This document shows, one piece after another, positions 17,797 through 26,053 of a stretch of 64,000 nucleotides of DNA; position 1 is the stretch's first letter, and each line of letters starts with the position of its first letter. The notes under the pieces were generated by a model, which was not told the DNA's origin, did not search any database, and was given only the letters and a program-made list of their open reading frames with translations. Origin of the DNA: UBA1422 sp041859095 (GTDB lineage Bacteria > Bacillota > Clostridia > Peptostreptococcales > Anaerovoracaceae); contig JBHEKY010000018.1 of NCBI GenBank assembly GCA_041859095.1, positions 25,129 to 89,128 of the forward strand, given 5' to 3'. A program made the translations under genes and the position numbers.

Positions 17797-17824
17797 TTAT
17801 AACAAGAAAAGCTAGTTTGTAAAC
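17797..17824 (-). promoter_or_regulatory. Promoter of NhaC-type gene (minus strand)
   Basis: On the minus strand TTTACA, 16 bp, TATAAT. Leaves a ~140 bp leader before the antiporter gene; the rest of the 286-bp divergent region shows no other clear element. Confidence 0.55.
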
Positions 17825-17937
17825 AAATCGAGCACAGAAAAACATCCAAATTGAAAAAAAACATTATACCAAGCATAAACATTTGTGCTAATATATGCCT
17901 ATATTAAGTGCATCATAATTTGGAAAGGGAGAAAACA

Positions 17938-18768
17938 ATGGAGAAACTAACCATCGGTAAAATGGCAAGAATCAATGGGATATCCGAACAGACCCTTCGA
18001 CTTTACGATAAAATTCAGTTACTGCAGCCTTGCGAGATAAACCCTGAAACTGGATATAGGTACTACCACATCAAACAATGCGCCCAACTAGACATGATTC
18101 AGTACATGAAAGCCCTGGGAATGAACTTAGCACAGATCAAAGAGTGCTTTGCCAACCAGGATATTGAACGTTTTAAAGAGGTGCTTCATCTCCAGAAAGA
18201 AAATATCAACATCCAGTTGGAACAGTTGCGCCATACGGAGAAATCCATAGATAGAGCCATTGAAGGATATCAGAGATATGAAGTAGCACCTCGAGAGGAA
18301 GAACCTGTCCTGGAGTATCAGAAAGCACGCCGTATCTTCTGCTATGATACAAAAATCAATGCTTACAGCTATGGGATGGAATACTATGAGCAGGTTTTAC
18401 GCCCCCTCAAAAAGAACTTTACCCTTCATCATTTCCCAATGAGTAACTTCTGTAATGTGGGGTCTATCATCCGTCATGATTTTTTTATGAAACGAGAACT
18501 TATGGCAACGGAAGTCTTCGTTTTTCTGGATGATGATACCGGAACGCCGGAAGATATAGAAATTATTCCGGAAGGAATGTACGTCTGCCTTTACTGTGAC
18601 GGCTACAACCGAGAGGAAGAAGGATTGGTAAAGCTCATGGATTACATCTTCACCCACGACTACAAAGTGGTGGGTGATTGTATTAGTGAAATCCTGGTAG
18701 AGTTGCCAACCACACAAAATTTCGACCGAAATGCATTCTTTAAATTACAGGTAATGATCAAGCGATAA
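17938..18768 (+). CDS. MerR-family transcriptional regulator with effector domain
   Basis: 276 residues. The N-terminal winged helix-turn-helix (LTIGKMARINGISEQTLRLYDK, then NPETGYRYY) and dimerisation helix are typical of MerR regulators, which remodel promoters with long spacers. The ~150-residue C-terminal part resembles the BmrR/GyrI-like small-molecule domain (YEQVLRPLKKNF, GMYVCLYCDGY), suggesting an organic effector. ATG 17938 follows GGGAG. It lies between the divergent antiporter and the aminotransferases and could control either; target not proven. Confidence 0.85.
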   Translation: MEKLTIGKMARINGISEQTLRLYDKIQLLQPCEINPETGYRYYHIKQCAQLDMIQYMKALGMNLAQIKECFANQDIERFKEVLHLQKENINIQLEQLRHTEKSIDRAIEGYQRYEVAPREEEPVLEYQKARRIFCYDTKINAYSYGMEYYEQVLRPLKKNFTLHHFPMSNFCNVGSIIRHDFFMKRELMATEVFVFLDDDTGTPEDIEIIPEGMYVCLYCDGYNREEEGLVKLMDYIFTHDYKVVGDCISEILVELPTTQNFDRNAFFKLQVMIKR

Positions 18769-18859
18769 CTCTCATTTTGAAAAAATCTAAAAATTCAAAA
18801 ATTATCTGTTGACTTTATGATTATAAGAAGGTTTAAACTATGTCCGAAATCAAATTATT

Positions 18860-18875
18860 TGGACATTCGTTTGCA
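18860..18875 (+). promoter_or_regulatory. Sigma-54 (-24/-12) promoter before aminotransferases
   Basis: TGGACATTCGTTTGCA: GG, exactly 10 bp, GC, as required by RpoN. It is about 55 bp upstream of the first aminotransferase gene. An inverted repeat ATGTCC ... GGACAT overlaps the -24 element. A sigma-54 activator is encoded at 33656. Confidence 0.7.
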
Positions 18876-18929
18876 TTACAAAAAAAGAAGAAGCTGTATA
18901 TAACCGTAAAGTCAGGAGGAAATTAAGAG

Positions 18930-20141
18930 ATGCAATTAAAAGATGTTAATCTGACCGCAGAGCAGGTCAAAGAGCTGTGTACAAAATACATGATCGAGAC
19001 CTATGAGAGATTCCCATTTATCGCCTGCCGTGCAGAAGGTATGTATCTGTACGACGAAAACGGAAATGCCTATTTGGATTTTTATGGCGGAATCGCCGTA
19101 AACAACGCAGGAAACTGCAACCCCAAAGTGGTGGCCGCCGTTCAAAACCAGGTTGGCGAAATCATGCATACCTTCAACTACCCGTATACCATTCCTCAGG
19201 CAGTCCTTTCTGAATTGATTTGCAAGTCAACAGGCATGGACAAAGTTCTGTACCAGAATTCAGGTACTGAAGCCAATGAAGCCATGATCAAAATTGCCAG
19301 GAAGTATGGCGTCGATAATTTTGGACCCGAAAAGTTCCATATCATTACAGCCACCAACAGCTTCCATGGGCGGACCTATGGCGCGCTTTCGGCAACCGGA
19401 CAAACCAACAATGCTTTACAACTGGGATTCAAACCCATGTTGGAAGGGTTCACTTATGTTGAATACAATAACTTGAAGGCATTTGAAGATGCCATCACCG
19501 ATCAAACCATTGCCATCATGTTAGAACCTTGCCAGGGAGAAGGCGGTGTCATTCCGGCAACTCAAGAGTTCATGACCGGAATTCGAAAGCTTTGTGATGA
19601 CAAAGGACCGCTTTTACTGCTGGACGAAGTACAAACCGGCTGGTGCAGAACCGGAGCAATCATGGATTACATGAATTATGGCATCAAACCAGACTGCGTA
19701 TCCATGGCTAAAGGCATGGGCGGTGGCGTTCCCATTGGTGGCATGATTTGCACCGCAAAACTGGCAGCTACTTTTGGCGGTGGCACCCATGGGTCCACTT
19801 ATGCAGGAAACCCTGTCTGCTGTGCCGCAGCATATGCTCAAATCACTGAGCTCCTTGACCGTGACCTGGCGGGCAACGCCAAAGCCATGGGCGAATATTT
19901 TTCAAACGAACTTCGAAAGCTTCCCAATGTGAAGGAAGTCCGCAATGCCGGTCTACTGGTTGGTGTGGTTTTTGAAGGAGACAAAGCAGTGGACATCAAA
20001 CATGCTTGTCTGGATCGTCATTTGCTGGTTACTGCAATCGGCAACAGCATTATCCGTATGGTACCACCACTTATTGCAACCAAAGAAGACTGTGACAAGT
20101 GTGTTGATATTTTAAAAGAAGCCGTTTTGGCTGTCATGTAA
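18930..20141 (+). CDS. Class III PLP aminotransferase (ArgD/4-aminobutyrate type)
   Basis: 403 residues. Transfers a terminal (omega) amino group to 2-oxoglutarate or pyruvate. Family motifs are QNSGTEANEAMIKIAR (phosphate binding), FHGRTYGALSATG, LLLLDEVQTG (Asp binds the PLP ring) and the Schiff-base Lys261 in SMAKGMGGG. ArgD-, GABA- and 5-aminovalerate aminotransferases share this fold, so substrate must come from context: with a CoA-acylating aldehyde dehydrogenase and glutaconyl-CoA decarboxylase downstream, 5-aminovalerate to glutarate semialdehyde fits best. Preceded by AGGAGG and a sigma-54 promoter; 15 bp separate it from the second aminotransferase. Confidence 0.9.
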   Translation: MQLKDVNLTAEQVKELCTKYMIETYERFPFIACRAEGMYLYDENGNAYLDFYGGIAVNNAGNCNPKVVAAVQNQVGEIMHTFNYPYTIPQAVLSELICKSTGMDKVLYQNSGTEANEAMIKIARKYGVDNFGPEKFHIITATNSFHGRTYGALSATGQTNNALQLGFKPMLEGFTYVEYNNLKAFEDAITDQTIAIMLEPCQGEGGVIPATQEFMTGIRKLCDDKGPLLLLDEVQTGWCRTGAIMDYMNYGIKPDCVSMAKGMGGGVPIGGMICTAKLAATFGGGTHGSTYAGNPVCCAAAYAQITELLDRDLAGNAKAMGEYFSNELRKLPNVKEVRNAGLLVGVVFEGDKAVDIKHACLDRHLLVTAIGNSIIRMVPPLIATKEDCDKCVDILKEAVLAVM

Positions 20142-20156
20142 GAAAGGAAGAAAACA

Positions 20157-21515
20157 ATGCCAAGAAAAAGTTTTGATGAGGTGTTAAACTACACCGAATA
20201 TGCACTGGATATCATATCCAAAAAGAAGCTTGAAGATGAAGAAAAAGAAAAGTTCATCAAAGAAACAAGGCATAATTTTGATAACCATATCAATCCCGGA
20301 TTCCTGGAATACCGTAAAGCTGCTGGTGCAGATGACATGGCAATGGAATGGATGTCCAAAGGAGATACCTTCACAGATCTTAATGGAAACGAATACATTG
20401 ACTGTCTCGGCGGATTCGGCGCATTCAATTGTGGACACCGGCATGACACCGTGGTTAAGGCAGTTATGGATCAGTTGGCGAAGCAGCCTTTGTCCAGTGC
20501 TGAGTTGGTAGATGCTAATCGTAGCATGCTGGCTAGAATTCTTGCCGACGTTACACCTGGAGACCTACAGTACACATTCTTTACCTCCTCCGGAACGGAA
20601 GCAATCGAATGCGGGCTCAAAATGGCAACACTGGCTACTGGCAGACATTACTACATCGCCTTCAAAAACGATTTCCACGGAAAGACCATGGGTGCGTTGT
20701 CACTCACATCCAAAGAACATTTCAGAGGTCCGTTCCTTCCCTTGATGCAAGGTACCCGCTTCGCTCCTTATGGTGATGTGGAATATCTAGAAAAGATGCT
20801 GGATACCCTTGAATTCGTAGGAGAACTTCCTGCAGCCATCGTGTATGAACCCATTCAGGGTGAAGGCGGCGTCATCGTGCCACCGGACAATTTCATTCCT
20901 GCAATCAGAAGATTGTGCGACAAGTATGACATCATGATGATGGCAGACGAAGTTCAGGCTGGCATGGGCCGTACCGGTTATCTTTTTGCCAGTGATTACA
21001 ACGATGTTGCCCCCGACATTCTTTGCCTGGGCAAATCCATCTCCGGTTCTGTTGTACCTCTTTCCGCTTGCGTTTGCACCGAAAGAGCATTCCGTGGCAT
21101 GTTCCCGGATCCCCTGCTTCACTCCACCACAACCGGCGGAAATCCTTTGGCAACAGCAGCAGGTATTGCAGCATTTAATGTAATCCTGAAGGAAGACCTT
21201 CCCGGAAGAGCAAAAAAAGCCGAAAAGACTTTCAAGGATGCCATGGCAAAACTCATGAAGAAGTATCCGGAACTCTTGGTTGATTTTAGAGGACGAGGTT
21301 TATTCCTGGCAATGGAATTCTGTGACGGAGACAAAGGTTATGAAGTAGTATATGAAGCCTTCAACCGAAGACTGCTACTTTCCGGAAGCTTAATTAATGC
21401 CAGAACAATTCGTATTGAGCCTCCACTAAACATCACAGATGAGCATATCAACAGAGCGATTGAAATTCTGGATGAATGCATGGGCATTGTTTACAACAAC
21501 CACTGGGGCAAATAA
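20157..21515 (+). CDS. Putrescine/cadaverine-type aminotransferase (YgjG/PatA-like)
   Basis: 452 residues, class III PLP fold. It is strikingly like E. coli putrescine aminotransferase YgjG (459 residues), including the N-terminal helical extension, NPGFLEYRK, FIDCLGGFGAFNCGHR-type segment, QLAKQPL and RTIRIEPPL. YgjG-type enzymes deaminate putrescine and cadaverine. PLP lysine is Lys293 in CLGKSISGSVVPLSA; this segment differs from the usual AKALGGG, which may affect specificity. It follows the first aminotransferase in one transcript and is closed by a strong hairpin. Expected product in this setting: 5-aminopentanal (or 4-aminobutanal). Confidence 0.85.
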   Translation: MPRKSFDEVLNYTEYALDIISKKKLEDEEKEKFIKETRHNFDNHINPGFLEYRKAAGADDMAMEWMSKGDTFTDLNGNEYIDCLGGFGAFNCGHRHDTVVKAVMDQLAKQPLSSAELVDANRSMLARILADVTPGDLQYTFFTSSGTEAIECGLKMATLATGRHYYIAFKNDFHGKTMGALSLTSKEHFRGPFLPLMQGTRFAPYGDVEYLEKMLDTLEFVGELPAAIVYEPIQGEGGVIVPPDNFIPAIRRLCDKYDIMMMADEVQAGMGRTGYLFASDYNDVAPDILCLGKSISGSVVPLSACVCTERAFRGMFPDPLLHSTTTGGNPLATAAGIAAFNVILKEDLPGRAKKAEKTFKDAMAKLMKKYPELLVDFRGRGLFLAMEFCDGDKGYEVVYEAFNRRLLLSGSLINARTIRIEPPLNITDEHINRAIEILDECMGIVYNNHWGK

Positions 21516-21539
21516 ACACTCCACCCCCAAAAACATGAG

Positions 21540-21580
21540 ACGGACTCTCAAGGGTGAAGTTTCCCTTGGTAGTCCGTTTT
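21540..21580 (+). terminator. Intrinsic terminator after aminotransferases
   Basis: Two-tier stem ACGGACT-(CT)-CAAGGG / CCCTTG-(GT)-AGTCCGT followed by TTT. It may reduce read-through into the aldehyde dehydrogenase gene, for which I saw no separate clear promoter. Confidence 0.85.
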
Positions 21581-21622
21581 CATAAAAAGTTGGGTGCCCA
21601 AAGAAAAGAAAGGAATTAAAAT

Positions 21623-22993
21623 ATGGATGTACAAAACTATATCGCAGAGATGATTGCGAAAGCCCGCGTGGCACAGAAAGAATTCGAAACCTACAGCCAG
21701 GAAAGAGTCGATGAAGCTGTAAGAGCAGTAGGTAAAGTCATTTTTGATGAAGGTGAACCTTTGGCAAGAATGGCAATCGACGAAACCCATATGGGATGTT
21801 TCGAAGACAAAATTCTCAAAAATAAGGGCAAAGCTACCGCAGTATGGAACTACCTGAAAGGCAAAAAAAGTGTTGGAATCATTCGATACCTGGATGATCA
21901 AGGGTTGGTTGAAGTCGCCCATCCCAAAGGGGTAATCGGTGCGATTTCGCCTGTTACCAACCCGGTTATGACACCAATGCACAATGCCATGATTACCCTG
22001 AAGGGTGGCAATGCCATCATCATCGCGCCTCATCCCTCCGGCAAAAATGTGGGTAAAAAAACATGCGACTTGATGAGAGCAGCGCTAAAATCTGTCGGAG
22101 CTCCTGAAGATCTAATCCAATGCATTGAACCTGGAATGATTAGCATCGAAAGTTCAGCTGCATTGATGGGCATGGTAGATGTATGCGTTGCAACCGGTGG
22201 ACCGGGAATGGTAAAAGCCGCCTATAGCGCCGGCAAACCGGCCTATGGTGTTGGCGCTGGAAACATGCAGTGCCTGGTTGATGAAGACGCAGACATCGTG
22301 GATGCCGTCCCCAAAATTATCCGTGGACGTTGCTATGACAATGGTGTGCTTTGTACTTGCGAGCAGAACGTGATATGCCCCGAAGGCAAATTGGACGAAA
22401 TCATGGCAGAATTCGGCAAACAGGGTGGCTATTACATCAAGGACCAAGCAGAAGTGGACAAACTAAGAGCGTTTGCTTTCCCTAGCGGTGAGCTAAACAA
22501 GAAAGCAGTTGGTTTGACAGCTTGTGAAATTGCAACTCAGGCAGGATTATCAGCGCCTGAGGGCACCGTGGTACTTTTAGCCAAGGCCAATGGCGCAGGG
22601 GCAAAGGACCCGTTCTCCAAAGAAAAACTATTCCCAATCCTGGCAGTCTATCCCTATAAAACCTGGAAAGATGCCGTGGATATCGCCATTGAAAATCTGG
22701 AGCTGGAAGGAAAAGGCCACAGTTGCACCCTTCATTCCTTTACCAAAGAAAATATTGAATATGCAGGTATTCACCTGCCGGTATCTCGTGTACTGGTCAA
22801 TGGCATCGGATCTTCCGGTGTTGGTGGTGCATATACCAATAGCTTGGTTCCCACAGCGACTTTGGGTTGTGGTTCCTGGGGTAACAACAGTATCAGTGAA
22901 AACCTGGATTTTAGTCATCTGATTAACATTAGCAGAATCGCTTATACCGACCCCAATCGAAAGATTCCTACCCCCGAAGAGGTGTGGGGATAA
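21623..22993 (+). CDS. CoA-acylating aldehyde dehydrogenase (SucD/EutE type)
   Basis: 456 residues. Converts a semialdehyde plus CoA and NAD(P)+ into the acyl-CoA. The fold is that of C. kluyveri succinate-semialdehyde dehydrogenase (SucD) and the AdhE aldehyde domain: GVIGAISPVTNPVMTP, ATGGPGMVKAAYSAGKPA (nucleotide site), and the thiolate Cys244 in NGVLCTCEQ, where the usual CASEQ reads CTCEQ. Given the aminotransferases before it and glutaconyl-CoA decarboxylase after it, glutarate semialdehyde to glutaryl-CoA is the best-fitting step; succinate semialdehyde is the alternative. RBS AGAAAGGA. Ends at a strong terminator. Confidence 0.9.
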   Translation: MDVQNYIAEMIAKARVAQKEFETYSQERVDEAVRAVGKVIFDEGEPLARMAIDETHMGCFEDKILKNKGKATAVWNYLKGKKSVGIIRYLDDQGLVEVAHPKGVIGAISPVTNPVMTPMHNAMITLKGGNAIIIAPHPSGKNVGKKTCDLMRAALKSVGAPEDLIQCIEPGMISIESSAALMGMVDVCVATGGPGMVKAAYSAGKPAYGVGAGNMQCLVDEDADIVDAVPKIIRGRCYDNGVLCTCEQNVICPEGKLDEIMAEFGKQGGYYIKDQAEVDKLRAFAFPSGELNKKAVGLTACEIATQAGLSAPEGTVVLLAKANGAGAKDPFSKEKLFPILAVYPYKTWKDAVDIAIENLELEGKGHSCTLHSFTKENIEYAGIHLPVSRVLVNGIGSSGVGGAYTNSLVPTATLGCGSWGNNSISENLDFSHLINISRIAYTDPNRKIPTPEEVWG

Positions 22994-23022
22994 AATAAAC
23001 GTCTGATAATATTTCTAGTACC

Positions 23023-23060
23023 AAAAATATCCGGCGGAACAAATTCCTCCGGATATTTTT
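23023..23060 (+). terminator. Intrinsic terminator after aldehyde dehydrogenase
   Basis: Perfect 12-bp stem AAAAATATCCGG / CCGGATATTTTT ending in T-run, immediately before the next sigma-54 promoter. Confidence 0.92.
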
Positions 23061-23062
23061 GT

Positions 23063-23078
23063 TGGCATGATATTTGCT
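23063..23078 (+). promoter_or_regulatory. Sigma-54 promoter before CoA-transferase
   Basis: TGGCATGATATTTGCT: GG-N10-GC and near-consensus TGGCAY / TTGC. About 50 bp upstream of the CoA-transferase start. Confidence 0.85.
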
Positions 23079-23128
23079 TAATTGTTTAGATATTAGTTAT
23101 AGCTATGCAATCGATAGAGGGTAGTCAT

Positions 23129-24457
23129 ATGAAATTAATGGATGAGTACAAAAGTAAATGTGTTTCCGCTGATCAGGCAGTCAAGGTGATAAAAAGTGGG
23201 GACTGGGTAGAATTTGCATGGGCCGCTAGTTTCCCTGGATTACTTGCTGAAGCCATAGCAAAACGAAAAGATGAATTGGTAGATGTGAACATGCGAGGCG
23301 GAATCATCATGAAGCCTTTGCCGTTTATTGAACAAGACCCGGAAGGCGAACATTTTACGTGGAATAGTATGCACATGAGTGGTTATGAGCGGAAGCTTGC
23401 CCGGGAAGGAAAGGCCTTTTATATTCCCATTAAGTATTCGGAATTACCTAGATATATTCGCGAAAACTGTTGCACCGATGTGGTGGCTATTCAGGCTGCG
23501 CCAATGGACAAACACGGGTTTTTCAACCTGGGTGTATCCATTTCTCATTATATGGCGGCTATGGACAAAGCTCGTCACATCATAATCGAAGTCAACGAAG
23601 ACATGCCAAGGGTACATGGTGGACGAGAACATGTCATCCATCTTTCCAAGGTGGATTATGTGGTAGAAGCCGGCCACTGTGGCATGCCCGTTCTTCCTTC
23701 CGCTGCTCCGTCTGAAGTGGAAAAACAAATTGCCAACTTCGTATTGTCCGAGATTGAAGACGGTTCCTGCATCCAGCTGGGCATCGGCGGAATGCCCAAT
23801 GCTTTAGGAAAAATGATCGCCGAATCCGACCTTAAGGATTTAGGAGTCCATACTGAAATGCTGGTGGACGGCTTTGTAGACATGGTAGAAGCCGGCATTG
23901 TAACTGGCAGACGAAAGAACCTGGACAGAGGAAGAATGGCCTTTTCCTTTGCAGCGGGCTCACAGAAATTATATGACTTTATGGATGACAACCCCATGGT
24001 TGCGGCATATCCAGTGGATTATACAAATCATCCGTTTATCTCCTCTCAATTAGATAAACTGATTTCTATCAACAGTGCTGTAGAAGTGGACCTGGCGGGC
24101 CAGGTTTGCTCGGAATCGGCGGGCCCCTATATCATCAGCGGAGCCGGAGGGCAGCTGGACTTCGTTGAAGGAGCTTACAATTCCAAAGGAGGCAAGACGT
24201 TCATTTGCCTGCCATCCACATTTACAGACAAGAATGGTGCCAGGCACTCCCGCATTCGGGGCATGATGACTCTGGGATCGGTGATTACCGATACCAGGGC
24301 CGGCGTGCAGTTCGTTGTTACCGAGTATGGCAAAGCCAACCTGAAAGGCATGTCTGCATGGCAGAGAGCGGAAGCTTTAATAGGAATTGCCCATCCGGAA
24401 TTCCGTGATGAATTGATTCAGGAAGCACAGACGTTGCGAATTTGGCGAAGAAAATAA
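23129..24457 (+). CDS. Acetyl-CoA hydrolase/transferase-family CoA-transferase
   Basis: 442 residues. Family of Cat1, 4-hydroxybutyrate and butyryl-CoA:acetate CoA-transferases, which move CoA between short carboxylic acids. Seen: GDWVEFAWAASFP near the N-terminus, QLGIGGMPNALG (CoA-binding glycine loop), HTEMLVDG carrying the expected catalytic glutamate, and the C-terminal GMMTLGSVITDTRAGVQFVVTEYG. It may activate glutarate or 5-aminovalerate, or release butyrate at the end of the route. ATG 23129 is preferred (GAGGG eight bases upstream) over the ATG at 23105. It is transcribed from its own sigma-54 promoter. Confidence 0.88.
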   Translation: MKLMDEYKSKCVSADQAVKVIKSGDWVEFAWAASFPGLLAEAIAKRKDELVDVNMRGGIIMKPLPFIEQDPEGEHFTWNSMHMSGYERKLAREGKAFYIPIKYSELPRYIRENCCTDVVAIQAAPMDKHGFFNLGVSISHYMAAMDKARHIIIEVNEDMPRVHGGREHVIHLSKVDYVVEAGHCGMPVLPSAAPSEVEKQIANFVLSEIEDGSCIQLGIGGMPNALGKMIAESDLKDLGVHTEMLVDGFVDMVEAGIVTGRRKNLDRGRMAFSFAAGSQKLYDFMDDNPMVAAYPVDYTNHPFISSQLDKLISINSAVEVDLAGQVCSESAGPYIISGAGGQLDFVEGAYNSKGGKTFICLPSTFTDKNGARHSRIRGMMTLGSVITDTRAGVQFVVTEYGKANLKGMSAWQRAEALIGIAHPEFRDELIQEAQTLRIWRRK

Positions 24458-24467
24458 CAAGACACAA

Positions 24468-24503
24468 CTGTGTGGAAGTACACACATGTGTACGGAAACA
24501 CAG
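24468..24503. promoter_or_regulatory. Imperfect palindrome, candidate activator site
   Basis: Dyad CTGTGT-GGAA-GTACACA-CA-TGTGTAC-GGAA-ACACAG: 6 + 7 paired bases around a 2-base centre with unpaired GGAA on each side. No T-run follows. It lies about 100-130 bp upstream of the -24/-12 promoter at 24601, a normal distance for an enhancer-binding protein. A role as 3' hairpin of the CoA-transferase mRNA is an alternative. Confidence 0.55.
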
Positions 24504-24600
24504 ACACATGTTTGACAACAGTTTCACACATCACTAAGCAAAATCCACCCGCTGCAAGGCCTGACGAGTAATAAATTTCATTTTGTACTATTTATTTTCA

Positions 24601-24616
24601 TGGCATGATACTTGCA
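24601..24616 (+). promoter_or_regulatory. Sigma-54 promoter before biotin carrier/acyl-CoA dehydrogenase operon
   Basis: TGGCATGATACTTGCA, the best RpoN match in the window (GG-N10-GC, TGGCA and TTGCA boxes), 45 bp before the biotin carrier gene. Confidence 0.88.
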
Positions 24617-24660
24617 ATTAATATATGATACAAAACTACTATAACCAAGGAGGAATTACT

Positions 24661-24870
24661 ATGACAGAAATTACAAGCCCAATGGCAGGAAGAATCGCGG
24701 AGGTCAATGTCAAAGTCGGACAGATGATTACCGAAGACGATGAACTCTTTGTCATAGAAGCAATGAAGATGGAAAACGTAGTCTACGGAGACCCGGGTGT
24801 TGTGAAGCAAGTCCTGGCCAAGGTAGGAGACGAAGTAGAAGAAGATCAAGTATTGGCGGTTATTGAATAA
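24661..24870 (+). CDS. Biotin carrier protein (copy 1), 69 residues
   Basis: A stand-alone biotinyl/lipoyl-type domain. The biotin-accepting Lys36 sits in EAMKMEN, flanked by the two symmetrical half-barrels (SPMAGRIAEV, DEVEEDQVLAVIE). It has no Ala/Pro-rich linker or extra N-terminal part, unlike classic decarboxylase gamma subunits. Nearly the same protein is encoded at 30286, and both copies precede an acyl-CoA dehydrogenase gene by about 15 bp. It probably carries CO2 for the glutaconyl-CoA-decarboxylase-type complex of this cluster. RBS AAGGAGG. Confidence 0.9.
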   Translation: MTEITSPMAGRIAEVNVKVGQMITEDDELFVIEAMKMENVVYGDPGVVKQVLAKVGDEVEEDQVLAVIE

Positions 24871-24884
24871 CAGGAGGATAGAAA

Positions 24885-26030
24885 ATGAACTTTGATTTAT
24901 CAGAAGACCACATCATGATGAGAACAATGGTACGGGATTTTGCAGAGACCGAATGTGGCCCCGGCGCAGAAGAACGTGACGAAAAAGAAGAATTTCCCAT
25001 GGACCTTTGGAAAAAATGTGGTCAATTGGGACTGGCAGGAATTACTTTTCCTGAAGAGTTCGGCGGAGTCGGTGCAGACTACTTGTCTTATGCCATCACC
25101 ATTGAAGAGCTCTCCAGAGTGGATGCATCCCTGGGTGTAACTATTTCAGCTCATTCCAGTCTTTGCGCCAATCCAATCTATATGTTTGGCACAGAAGAGC
25201 AAAAGAAAAAGTATCTGACTCCCTTAGCAACCGGTGAAAAAATGGGCGCCTTTGGTCTCACAGAATCCATGGCAGGCTCCGATGCAAAAGGAACAAGAAC
25301 CACTGCAGTCAGAGAAGGCGACGAATATGTAATCAACGGATCAAAAATATTCATCACCAACGGATATTATGCTGACACTTATGTCATCACCGCTCAAATG
25401 GACAAAAGCAAGGGGAATCGTGGCATCGCAGCATTCATCGTAGAAAAAGGAACTCCAGGTTTTTCCTTCGGCAAGAAAGAGAAAAAAATGGGAATCCGAT
25501 CTTCCGCAACCTATGAGCTGGTCTTTGAAAACTGCAGAATCCCTGCAGAAAATCTTTTAGGACAAGAAGGTCAAGGCTTCAAAGTTGCTATGCAGACATT
25601 GGACTACGGTCGAATTGGTATTGCCTCCCAGGCCTTGGGAATTGCACAGGGTGCTTACGAGCAGGCTCTCAAATATTCCAAAGAAAGAGTACAGTTTGAT
25701 AAGGCACTTTGCGAAATGGATGTCATCCAGTTCAAATTAGCTGATATGGCTATCCAGATTGAAGCCGCAAGGCTGCTGGTATACCAGGCATGTCATCTTG
25801 CAACCCAGCATAGACCGGTTTCAAAATACTCCGCCATGGCCAAAGTATTCGCAGCAGAAACAGCCAATGCAGTTGCGACCCAAGCCGTTCAAATCCTAGG
25901 TGGATACGGATATACCCGGGACTATCCGGTAGAGCGCATGATGAGAGATGCCAAGATCACTGAGATCTATGAAGGAACCAGTGAAATTCAGCGAATCGTC
26001 ATTGCAGCAAATATTTTGAAGGAAATGTAG
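24885..26030 (+). CDS. Acyl-CoA dehydrogenase 1 (butyryl-CoA dehydrogenase-like)
   Basis: 381 residues, FAD enzyme of the short-chain type. Signatures: GAFGLTESMAGSDA, the FAD-binding QILGGYGYTRDYPVERMMRDAK segment and catalytic Glu363 in IYEGTSEIQR. EtfB and EtfA follow, so it passes electrons to, or takes them from, that flavoprotein. In butyrate-forming Clostridia the same trio reduces crotonyl-CoA with bifurcation to ferredoxin; here it could also oxidise glutaryl-CoA. Whether this Etf bifurcates cannot be decided by eye. Translationally close to the upstream biotin carrier. Confidence 0.92.
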   Translation: MNFDLSEDHIMMRTMVRDFAETECGPGAEERDEKEEFPMDLWKKCGQLGLAGITFPEEFGGVGADYLSYAITIEELSRVDASLGVTISAHSSLCANPIYMFGTEEQKKKYLTPLATGEKMGAFGLTESMAGSDAKGTRTTAVREGDEYVINGSKIFITNGYYADTYVITAQMDKSKGNRGIAAFIVEKGTPGFSFGKKEKKMGIRSSATYELVFENCRIPAENLLGQEGQGFKVAMQTLDYGRIGIASQALGIAQGAYEQALKYSKERVQFDKALCEMDVIQFKLADMAIQIEAARLLVYQACHLATQHRPVSKYSAMAKVFAAETANAVATQAVQILGGYGYTRDYPVERMMRDAKITEIYEGTSEIQRIVIAANILKEM

Positions 26031-26053
26031 GAGTAAGGCAAGGAGGATCAGGA

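Noticed and set aside
24510..24545. TTGACA upstream of the biotin carrier gene
   Set aside because: No acceptable -10 box at the right distance; the -24/-12 promoter at 24601 is far better.
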